Below are positions 1 to 5,356 of a stretch of 5,497 nucleotides of DNA, piece by piece. Each line of letters starts with the position of its first letter. Positions within the stretch are counted from its first letter, which is position 1. This stretch comes from Desulfuromonadales bacterium (GTDB lineage: Bacteria; Desulfobacterota; Desulfuromonadia; Desulfuromonadales; JACZKF01), in contig JACZKF010000298.1 in NCBI GenBank assembly GCA_014860175.1, positions 1 to 5,497 on the forward strand, written 5' to 3'. The notes under the pieces are model-generated. The model had not been told where the DNA came from and did not search any database. It saw only the letters and a list, made by a program, of their open reading frames with translations. A program made the translations under genes and the position numbers.

Positions 1-372
1 GGGGGGGCGTGACGGCAGCGGCTCCCTCTCCTCCTCGGTGGTGGTGAACCAGAAGGAGGGACTCTCCACCCGCAGCTCTTCCAACCGCCGGCCGAGCAGG
101 CCGGCAAAGGTCCACTGCGCCTCCAGGTGCGGGACGTCCCCGCGCAGCCCGTCGCCGCGCTCCAGGCGCAGACCGTCGATGACCAGCGTGCCTCGCCGCA
201 GGGCGAGGCGCTCATAGCTCACCCTCCCCTCGAGCCGCTCGGAGGCGACCCGTTCCAGCCAGGGGTGAATCGCCTCGAGGAGACGGTCGGGAAACGACAG
301 CGCCAGGATGCCGGTCACCAGGAGCGCGGCCAGCAGCAAGAGCAGGATAGTTCGTTGCGGGGTCGGGGACAT
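1..372 (-). CDS. AsmA/YdbH/TamB-like envelope protein, N-terminal part (cut by window edge)
   Basis: This is the first 124 codons of a gene that continues past the left edge, with no stop in frame. Residues 9-26 form one hydrophobic, leucine-rich segment preceded by an arginine, which suggests an inner-membrane anchor with the rest of the protein in the periplasm. Then comes an amphipathic stretch (LLEAIHPWLERV, 31-42) and alternating short strands around VSYERLAL, GTLVIDGLRL and LEELRVESPSFWF. Repeating 'x-L-x-L-x-x-G-x-L-x-I-x-G-L' strands of this kind after a single anchor are typical of AsmA-like, YdbH-like and DUF748-type proteins, large beta-rich proteins linked to lipid transport between the membranes. 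The exact subfamily cannot be fixed from this fragment. ATG at 372 has no good ribosome binding site. A TTG at 387, five codons upstream in the same frame, has GGAG eight bases ahead (399-396) and may be the true start. The gene lies about 30 bases after the acyltransferase stop, so the two are probably cotranscribed. Confidence 0.62.
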   Translation of the reverse strand, partial: MSPTPQRTILLLLLAALLVTGILALSFPDRLLEAIHPWLERVASERLEGRVSYERLALRRGTLVIDGLRLERGDGLRGDVPHLEAQWTFAGLLGRRLEELRVESPSFWFTTTEEEREPLPSRPP

Positions 373-402
373 GGCCAGCCCAGGCAAGAGGCAGACTCCA
401 GA

Positions 403-1308
403 TTATCCGCGAGCGCCCGGCCGGCGCAAGAGGGTTGCCAGTTCTTCCTCTTTTTCCCGCCACAGCTCTTCGACCCAGCGCCGGGCTTGCCGGCGGAAAG
501 CCGGATCCCGGCGGAAGTCCCGACCGGCGAAATCGGGCGGAACCTGGCGGTGGCGCACCCGGGCCCGGATCTGCGGGACGCGGCCGCAAAGAAAATCCCA
601 AAAGGGAGGGGGGCCCCCCGGATAGGCGAGGGTGACATCGAGAATGCTGGTCAGTTGTCCCCCGAGAGTCGCCAGCACCACCGCCACCCCGCCGACGTGG
701 GGAGGGAGCAGGTGGCCGAAGGGGGAGCCGGAGCGCCGGTGCTTGTCGGCGCTGAAGCGGGTCCCCTCGGGAAAGTTGACCATGGTGACCGGCTGGCCGA
801 CATAGTGTTCACAGGCCTGCCGGGCGGTGATCAGGTCGCGGCCGCGCAGCTCCGGGCGCCGCTCGAGGAGCTTGCGAGGGTAGCGCTCGACAAAGGGGAA
901 GTCGAGAGCCCACATGGCCAAACCAATGAGCGGCAACAGCCGCAGCTCTTTTTTGACAAAAAAGACCGGCAACGGCAGGCGGCCGCCGAACAGGCGCAGC
1001 AGCACCGGAATGTCGACCCACGACTGGTGGTTGGCCAGCAGCAAAAAGCTGGCGTCCCGGCGCACCGGCCCCGCCCCCTCCAGGTCCCAGACCGCCGCCG
1101 GCAACCAGCCGAGCAGGAGGTTGGTGCCGGCGATCCATCCCTGGGCGAACCCCCGCAGCAGCCGGGAGCAGCCGCGCTGCCAACCGGCCAGCGGCAGCAG
1201 CTTCAACAAGGCAAGGGGCAAAAAGGGGAGGCACCAGAGGAGGGTATTGAGGAGCAGAAGCAGAAAGAGAGTCGCGCCACGCAGGGAAGAAAGTGGTGGA
1301 GTCGCCAT
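403..1308 (-). CDS. YihG-like 1-acyl-glycerophosphate/lysophospholipid acyltransferase
   Basis: This 301-residue membrane acyltransferase belongs to the PlsC/LPLAT superfamily and resembles E. coli YihG (about 310 residues) along most of its length. It is expected to transfer an acyl group to a lysophospholipid or lysophosphatidic acid at the inner membrane. Residues 13-40 form a long hydrophobic, leucine-rich anchor. The catalytic H-x4-D motif is NHQSWVDI (His94, Asp99). A VKKEL block follows (118-122), then the substrate-binding NFPEGTRF motif (178-185) and a DVTLAYPG strand (224-231). The segments RRPELRGRD, LLPPHVGG and a charged C-terminal helix (WVEELWREKEEEL) match the YihG/LCLAT1-like branch better than classical PlsC. 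All motif residues are intact, so activity is likely. The ATG at 1308 has no recognisable Shine-Dalgarno, being preceded by a pyrimidine-rich stretch, but the N-terminal anchor fits the family. It lies 92 bases after the dehydrogenase stop and about 30 bases before the AsmA-like gene. Acyl donor and substrate cannot be read from sequence. Confidence 0.92.
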   Translation of the reverse strand: MATPPLSSLRGATLFLLLLLNTLLWCLPFLPLALLKLLPLAGWQRGCSRLLRGFAQGWIAGTNLLLGWLPAAVWDLEGAGPVRRDASFLLLANHQSWVDIPVLLRLFGGRLPLPVFFVKKELRLLPLIGLAMWALDFPFVERYPRKLLERRPELRGRDLITARQACEHYVGQPVTMVNFPEGTRFSADKHRRSGSPFGHLLPPHVGGVAVVLATLGGQLTSILDVTLAYPGGPPPFWDFLCGRVPQIRARVRHRQVPPDFAGRDFRRDPAFRRQARRWVEELWREKEEELATLLRRPGARG

Positions 1309-1337
1309 GGGAGAAGGCCGAGGGAAAAGTGGCGGCA

Positions 1338-1372
1338 GCGTGAGGGCGCCTGCAACGGCTGCGCCCTCACGC
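1338..1372 (-). terminator. Strong GC-rich hairpin between dehydrogenase and acyltransferase genes
   Basis: A perfect 12-bp inverted repeat (GCGTGAGGGCGC at 1338-1349, its complement at 1361-1372) encloses an 11-base loop. On the minus strand it begins 29 bases after the dehydrogenase stop and ends 29 bases before the acyltransferase ATG. There is no T tract directly after the stem; the nearest is TTTT about 9 bases on. It could be a weak or partial terminator, an mRNA-stabilising 3' hairpin or an RNA processing site. The stem is clear; its function is inferred. Confidence 0.45.
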
Positions 1373-1400
1373 CTTCATGTTGGCCTGAGCGTCGTCCGGT

Positions 1401-2267
1401 CTACTTCCAGAGCACCTTGATGACGGCCGAAAAATCTTCCTCGCCCCGGCCATCCTCTACCGCCTGCTGGTAGGTGCGGCAGACCGCTTCCGCTGCCGGC
1501 AGCTGCAGGTTGGCCTTGATCGCCGCGTCCCGCACCAGCAACAGCCCCTCATAGACATACTTGAGGGCCAGGTTGCGGGTAAAGTCGCCACGGGCGATGG
1601 CCCGCCCCTTGGAGTTGAACAGCGGGGAGGCGACGCCGCCCGACTCGAGCACCTCCAGAATCTTCTCCGGGGTGAAGCCGAGCTTTTGACCGAGCACCAG
1701 CCCTTCGGCCAGAGCCTGCATCAGCTCGGCCTGCATCAGGTTGACCACGAATTTCATCCGGGTGGCGTCCCCCACCTGACCTACATGGATGATGTTGAGA
1801 CCAAACAGGGAGAACGCCTCGCGACAGCGGCTGAGCAGGGCCGGGTCGCCCCCCACCAGGATGGTCAGCAGGCCGTTGGCCGCGTGCTCCTTGGTCCCCC
1901 AGACCGGGGCGTCGAGAAACATCACCCGGCGATTCTCCGCTTCGGCGGCCAGACCCATGGTCATATCGAGGGAATGGGTCCCCATGTCGACCAGAATGCT
2001 CCCCGGGGCGAGCCCGGCCAGAAAGCCTTTCTCCCCTGCCCCGGCAGCCGCCAACTCTTCGGCCTCGGGGAGGATGACGATCACCAGGTCTTTCGCCTGG
2101 GCCGCCTCCCGGGGGTCGGCGGCGGCCTGCGCCCCCAGCTTCTCGAGTTCCTGAACCTCTTCCGGATGCCGGTCCCAGACTGTCAGCCGGTAATTCCCCT
2201 TCGTCAGGTTGGCGGCTATATGCCGGCCGACCGTCCCCAACCCGATGAATCCGATCTCCCTGACCAT
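1401..2267 (-). CDS. NAD(P)-dependent beta-hydroxyacid dehydrogenase (3-hydroxyisobutyrate/glyoxylate reductase family)
   Basis: This 288-residue protein has the usual length for the beta-hydroxyacid dehydrogenase family, cytosolic enzymes that interconvert hydroxyacids and aldehydes/ketoacids (3-hydroxyisobutyrate, tartronate semialdehyde, glyoxylate, succinic semialdehyde). The N-terminal Rossmann fold shows GFIGLGTVG (6-14). The second strand ends in VWDRHPEE; Asp32 stands where NADPH-preferring relatives usually have Asn, so cofactor choice is unclear. The C-terminal helical domain carries GDATRMKFVVN, with the catalytic lysine at 172 and Asn176. The end, EEDFSAVIKVL, resembles the Geobacter succinic semialdehyde/glyoxylate reductase. 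Three pocket positions differ: PVSG is PVWG (Trp123), the usual Phe before LKH is Leu233, and the usual KD pair is Glu240-Gly241. The substrate is therefore uncertain and need not be glyoxylate. The start at 2267 is fixed by GGAGGAGG at 2278-2271. The gene follows the polA terminator-like hairpin and an AT-rich leader, so it probably has its own promoter. Confidence 0.93.
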   Translation of the reverse strand: MVREIGFIGLGTVGRHIAANLTKGNYRLTVWDRHPEEVQELEKLGAQAAADPREAAQAKDLVIVILPEAEELAAAGAGEKGFLAGLAPGSILVDMGTHSLDMTMGLAAEAENRRVMFLDAPVWGTKEHAANGLLTILVGGDPALLSRCREAFSLFGLNIIHVGQVGDATRMKFVVNLMQAELMQALAEGLVLGQKLGFTPEKILEVLESGGVASPLFNSKGRAIARGDFTRNLALKYVYEGLLLVRDAAIKANLQLPAAEAVCRTYQQAVEDGRGEEDFSAVIKVLWK

Positions 2268-2270
2268 GTG

Positions 2271-2278
2271 CCTCCTCC
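2271..2278 (-). promoter_or_regulatory. Strong ribosome binding site of the dehydrogenase gene
   Basis: On the minus strand GGAGGAGG lies three bases before the ATG at 2267; counted from the first GGAGG the spacing is six bases. It is by far the best Shine-Dalgarno match in the window, decides the start codon and suggests efficient translation. Confidence 0.85.
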
Positions 2279-2280
2279 AG

Positions 2281-2350
2281 CTAAAAGCAGATAATAAAAA
2301 ATTCTTTTTAGTTTAAATGTTCAAACTTGCGAATACAACCTTCAATTAGA
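2281..2350 (-). promoter_or_regulatory. AT-rich leader/promoter region of the dehydrogenase gene
   Basis: Only 17 of these 70 bases are G or C, in sharp contrast to the GC-rich genes on either side. It holds short inverted repeats: AGTTT-N8-AAACT at 2310-2327 and TAAAAA-ATTC-TTTTTA at 2295-2310. A possible minus-strand promoter is TTGTAT, 17 bases, TAAACT, but it matches the consensus poorly. Low duplex stability and position fit a promoter with a possible operator; no single -10/-35 pair is convincing. Confidence 0.35.
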
Positions 2351-2380
2351 AAAAAGGTCCAAAGTCCCAGACATCGGACC
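2350..2380 (-). terminator. Probable intrinsic terminator of polA
   Basis: On the minus strand, starting 10 bases after the polA stop codon, GGTCC (2380-2376) pairs with GGACC (2360-2356). A run of six T (2355-2350) follows directly. The stem is only 5 bp plus a possible G-U pair, with a 15-base loop, so it is modest. A second stem, AGTCCC/GGGACT (2387-2382 with 2368-2363), overlaps it and cannot form at the same time. Confidence 0.55.
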
Positions 2381-2390
2381 CGGGACTCGC

Positions 2391-5066
2391 TTAATGTGCT
2401 TCGCTCCAGTTGCGGCCGGTACCGATGTCGACCGCCAGGGGGACCGTCAACTGTACCGCCCCTTCCATCTCCTCCCGCACCAGGGCGATCGCCGTTTCGA
2501 GTTCCGCCTCGGGGACCTCGAAGACCAGTTCGTCGTGGACCTGCAGCACCATGGTGGTGCGCAGCTTTTCCCGGGCCAGGCGCCGGTGGAGGTTGATCAT
2601 CGCCACCTTGATGATGTCGGCCGCCGACCCCTGGATCGGGTAGTTGATGGCGTTGCGCTCGGCAAAGGCACGCACCATGCCGTTCTTGGACAAGATGTCG
2701 GGAACCGCCCCCCGCCGGCCGAGCAGAGTCGTGACATACTTCTTCTCGCGCCCCTCGGCGACCTTGCTCTCTATGAAAAGACGCACCCGGGGGTAGCGGG
2801 CGAAGTAGTGGTCGATGAACTCCTGCGCCTCGCGCCGGCCGATCCCCAGTTCCTTGGCCAGCCCGAAGGCGCTCATGCCGTAGAGGACGCCGAAGTTGAT
2901 GGTCTTGGCCTGGCGGCGCATCTCCGGCGTCACCATTTCGGGGAAGATGCCGAAGATCTCGCTGGCGGTCCGGGTGTGGATGTCCTCGCCGCGGGCGAAG
3001 CTCTCCCGCAGCGCCGGCTCGTCGGCCAGATGGGCGAGGATGCGCAGTTCAACCTGCGAGTAGTCGGCGGAGAGGAGCAGGTTGCCGTCGGCGGGGATGA
3101 ACGCCTCGCGGATGCGCCGCCCCTCCTCGGTGCGGATCGGGATGTTCTGCAGATTGGGGTCGCTGGAGGAGAGCCGGCCGGTGGCGGTCACCGTCTGGTT
3201 GAAACTGGTATGAATGCGGCCGGTCTCGGGGTCGATCAGCTGCGGCAGGCTGTCGGTGTAGGTACTGGTGAGCTTGGCCAGGGAGCGATAGTCGAGGATG
3301 CGGGCGCAGACCTCATGCTCCTCGGCCAATTTGGTCAGCACCTCGACATCCGTCGACCAGCCGGTCTTGGTCCGCTTGCCGCGGGCCAGATGGAGTCGGC
3401 CGAAGAGGACCTCCCCCAGCTGCTTGGGGGAACCGATATTGAAGGGGCCGCCGCACATCTCGTGGATCTTCGTCTCCAGGGCCACCAGCTTGGCGGCCAG
3501 CTCCCCGCTGAGCTCGCGCAGGAAGACCGGATCGATACGCACCCCGGTCCATTCCATGTCGGCAAGCACCTCCATCAGCGGCATCTCTACTTCACAAAAC
3601 AGCTTTTCCTGACCGGTTTCGGCCAGCTTTTCCGCCAGGGGGGCGGCCAGGCGCAGGGTGATATCGGCATCCTCGGCGGCGTAGACGGCGGCCTTCTCGC
3701 AATCGACCTCGGCAAAGGGGATCTGCTTCTTCCCTTGAGCGGTCACCTCCTTGTAGCTGATCATCTGGTGGCCGAGGAGATCGGCCGCCAGGGTGTCGAG
3801 GGAATGGGACTTGGCCGCCGGCTGCCCGAGGTAGGAGGCGATCATGGTGTCGAATTCGATCCCGGCTACCGGCAGCCCGGCCCGGCGCAGCACCAGCAGG
3901 TCGTACTTGAGATTCTGCCCGATCTTGGCCAGGGTCGGATCGGCCAGGAGCGGCCGCAGCCGGGCCAGAACCGCCTCCCGCTCGAGCTGCTCGGGGGCGT
4001 CCGGGTAGTGGTGGCCGATCGGGACGTACCACCCCTCCCCCGGCCGCACGGCGAAGGAGATCCCGACCAGCTCGGCCCGCATCGGGTCGATATCGGTCGT
4101 CTCGGTGTCGAGGCTGAAGCGCCCCGCCTGGCGCAGCTCATGGCAGAGGGTGTCGAAGTTGGGGGGGGCGAGGACGCAGTGGTACCCTTCGCCGGTGGAG
4201 CGGGTGCCGACGGAGAACTCCTGTTGCAGCTTGTGGAACTCCAACCGCTTGAACAAGGCGGTGAGCGCCTGCCGGTCCGGCTCGCCAAGGGCGAAGTCGT
4301 CGTATTCGAGCGCCACCGGCAGATCCTCGCGCAGCTCGACCAGCCGCCGCGACAGCCGCGCCTGGTCGGCAAAGGCCCGCAGGTTCTCCTGCCGCTTGGC
4401 CCCCTTGACCCGGTCGACGTTGGCCAGCAGGTTCTCCAGCGAACCGAATTCGGCAATCAGCTCCCGTGCCGTCTTCTCGCCGATCCCCGGCACCCCCGGG
4501 ATATTGTCGGAAGTGTCGCCGGCCAGGGCGAGGACATCGGTGACCACCGAAGGGGGGCCGCCGAAGCGCTCGGCCACCTCGGGGAGGCCGGAGAACTTGT
4601 CGCGCATGGTGTCGTAGAGCCGCACCTGCTCGCCGACGATCTGCAGCAGATCCTTGTCGCCGGTTACCACGGTAATCTGCATCCCCTCGGCGACAAAGCG
4701 CCGGACCAGGGTGGCGATGATGTCGTCGGCTTCGAACCCCTCCAACGCGAAGGCCGGCAACCGCAAGGCGCGCACCACCTCTTTGATGAGCGGGATCTGC
4801 GGCACCAGATCGTCGGGCATGGCGACCCGGTTGGCCTTGTATTGGGGATAGATCTCCTTGCGGAAGGTCGGCCCCTTGGCATCGAAGATCACCGCCAGGT
4901 GATCGGGATGCTCCTCGCGCATCACCTTGAGCAGCATGTTGGTGAAGCCGTAGACGGCGTTGGTGGCCACCCCCTGGCTGGTGGAGAGATGGCGGATGGC
5001 AAAATAGGCCCGATAAATATAGCTGGAGCCGTCGATCAGGTAGAGGCGCTTCGGCTGCTCGGTCAT
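2391..5066 (-). CDS. polA: DNA polymerase I
   Basis: This is a complete family A DNA polymerase of 891 residues, close to the usual 880-930. It fills gaps in excision repair and removes RNA primers from Okazaki fragments. The 5' nuclease domain (about 1-290) has DGSSYIYRAYF (11-22), GFEADD (110-115), TGDKD (135-139) and the helix-hairpin-helix region GDTSDNIPGVPGIGEKTA (183-200). The 3'-5' exonuclease domain (about 315-485) keeps all catalytic residues: Asp320 and Glu322 in DTET, Asp389 in NLKYD, and Tyr462/Asp466 in YAAED, so proofreading should be active. The polymerase domain has TATGRLSSSDPNLQNIPIR (627-645), motif A DYSQVELR (Asp668), motif B with Arg717, Lys721, Phe725 and Tyr729, and motif C HDE (844-846). 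The start at 5066 is chosen because homology begins at MTEQPKRLYLIDGSS. A start at 5174 would add 36 unrelated residues read through the probable promoter. The ribosome binding site is weak (GAAAGAAG). The gene is probably transcribed alone: a divergent promoter region lies upstream and a terminator-like hairpin downstream. A run of eight C on the coding strand lies at codons 300-302. Confidence 0.98.
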   Translation of the reverse strand: MTEQPKRLYLIDGSSYIYRAYFAIRHLSTSQGVATNAVYGFTNMLLKVMREEHPDHLAVIFDAKGPTFRKEIYPQYKANRVAMPDDLVPQIPLIKEVVRALRLPAFALEGFEADDIIATLVRRFVAEGMQITVVTGDKDLLQIVGEQVRLYDTMRDKFSGLPEVAERFGGPPSVVTDVLALAGDTSDNIPGVPGIGEKTARELIAEFGSLENLLANVDRVKGAKRQENLRAFADQARLSRRLVELREDLPVALEYDDFALGEPDRQALTALFKRLEFHKLQQEFSVGTRSTGEGYHCVLAPPNFDTLCHELRQAGRFSLDTETTDIDPMRAELVGISFAVRPGEGWYVPIGHHYPDAPEQLEREAVLARLRPLLADPTLAKIGQNLKYDLLVLRRAGLPVAGIEFDTMIASYLGQPAAKSHSLDTLAADLLGHQMISYKEVTAQGKKQIPFAEVDCEKAAVYAAEDADITLRLAAPLAEKLAETGQEKLFCEVEMPLMEVLADMEWTGVRIDPVFLRELSGELAAKLVALETKIHEMCGGPFNIGSPKQLGEVLFGRLHLARGKRTKTGWSTDVEVLTKLAEEHEVCARILDYRSLAKLTSTYTDSLPQLIDPETGRIHTSFNQTVTATGRLSSSDPNLQNIPIRTEEGRRIREAFIPADGNLLLSADYSQVELRILAHLADEPALRESFARGEDIHTRTASEIFGIFPEMVTPEMRRQAKTINFGVLYGMSAFGLAKELGIGRREAQEFIDHYFARYPRVRLFIESKVAEGREKKYVTTLLGRRGAVPDILSKNGMVRAFAERNAINYPIQGSAADIIKVAMINLHRRLAREKLRTTMVLQVHDELVFEVPEAELETAIALVREEMEGAVQLTVPLAVDIGTGRNWSEAH

Positions 5067-5103
5067 GCATCTTCTTTCGGAAGCTGGATTTTTCTGCCGG
5101 CCC

Positions 5104-5133
5104 ATTATTCCACAGACGTGATGGAAAAACCAA
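5104..5133 (-). promoter_or_regulatory. Possible polA promoter
   Basis: On the minus strand TTGGTT (5133-5128) and AATAAT (5109-5104) are separated by 18 bases. This would start transcription near 5097, giving a leader of about 30 bases before the ATG. The -10 box matches the consensus at 5 of 6 bases and the -35 at only 3 of 6. It is the best candidate close to the gene but is weak. Confidence 0.33.
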
Positions 5134-5156
5134 GAAAGTACATAGACCACCCCCCC

Positions 5157-5186
5157 TTGCACTGTGCCTCGCACCTCGGCTATACT
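5157..5186 (+). promoter_or_regulatory. Weak second plus-strand promoter candidate
   Basis: TATACT (5181-5186, 5 of 6 consensus) is preceded at 18 bases by TTGCAC (5157-5162, 3 of 6). Transcription would begin near 5193 and run towards the plus-strand gene, passing a hairpin at 5249-5279. The -10 is good and the -35 poor, so it may be fortuitous. Confidence 0.25.
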
Positions 5187-5248
5187 CGCACGGAAATGAA
5201 CGTGATGACGTGCCGGTCCACTGGTTGGCAGTTCCCGCCAATTATTCT

Positions 5249-5279
5249 CAGGAAACCCTGCTAAGTAGCTGTTTTCCTG
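5249..5279. repeat. Imperfect inverted repeat (hairpin) in the divergent intergenic region
   Basis: CAGGAAA (5249-5255) pairs with TTTCCTG (5273-5279). Inside, GCT/AGC can pair around an AAGT loop after an internal bulge. It lies just upstream of the -35 box at 5282. No T tract follows on either strand, so it is a poor terminator; it could be a protein-binding site or a structure in a transcript from the upstream promoter candidate. Confidence 0.35.
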
Positions 5280-5281
5280 CT

Positions 5282-5310
5282 TTGACAGTCCCCTTAAGTT
5301 GGGCTATAGT
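5282..5310 (+). promoter_or_regulatory. Near-consensus sigma-70 promoter of the rightward gene
   Basis: TTGACA (5282-5287) is a perfect -35 box. After exactly 17 bases comes TATAGT (5305-5310), matching the -10 consensus at 5 of 6 positions. Transcription should begin near 5317, leaving a leader of about 40 bases before the ATG at 5357. It is the strongest promoter match I found in the window. Confidence 0.8.
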
Positions 5311-5318
5311 TTCCAACT
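5297..5318. promoter_or_regulatory. Operator-like inverted repeat over the -10 box
   Basis: AGTTGG (5297-5302) and CCAACT (5313-5318) form a perfect 6-bp inverted repeat with a 10-base spacer. The TATAGT -10 box (5305-5310) lies within the spacer and the expected transcription start falls in the right arm. Half-sites 16 bases apart centre to centre and overlapping the promoter core would suit a dimeric repressor. No regulator is encoded in the visible sequence, so the role is inferred from position and symmetry. Confidence 0.45.
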
Positions 5319-5356
5319 GTTACCTTGGCCCGGCCCCAACCTTTTTTCCGAGAGCC

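Noticed and set aside
127..1473. A 448-codon plus-strand frame over the acyltransferase and the 5' part of the AsmA-like gene
   Set aside because: It is antisense to a gene with clear catalytic motifs, and its composition (Gln, Pro, Gly, Arg, Ala) is typical of shadow frames in GC-rich DNA.
2268..2390. A Spot 42-like small RNA downstream of polA
   Set aside because: The gap is only 123 bases and is largely explained by a terminator-like hairpin and the AT-rich leader. No Spot 42-like sequence or second terminator is visible.
5067..5174. Longer polA start at 5174, adding 36 residues
   Set aside because: The extra residues do not resemble any PolA N-terminus. Family homology begins at the Met at 5066, and the extension would overlap the likely promoter and a run of seven C.
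5225..5241. Sigma-54 promoter suggested by TTGGCAG
   Set aside because: The GG and GC elements are 8 bases apart, not the required 10, and the TTGC part of the -12 element is missing.
2394..5264. A 956-codon open frame on the plus strand lying over the whole of polA
   Set aside because: It mirrors the polA codons and arises because GC-rich third positions remove stop codons on the opposite strand. It has no ribosome binding site or promoter suited to its start, and its Gly/Leu/Gln/His-rich product shows no recognisable domain.
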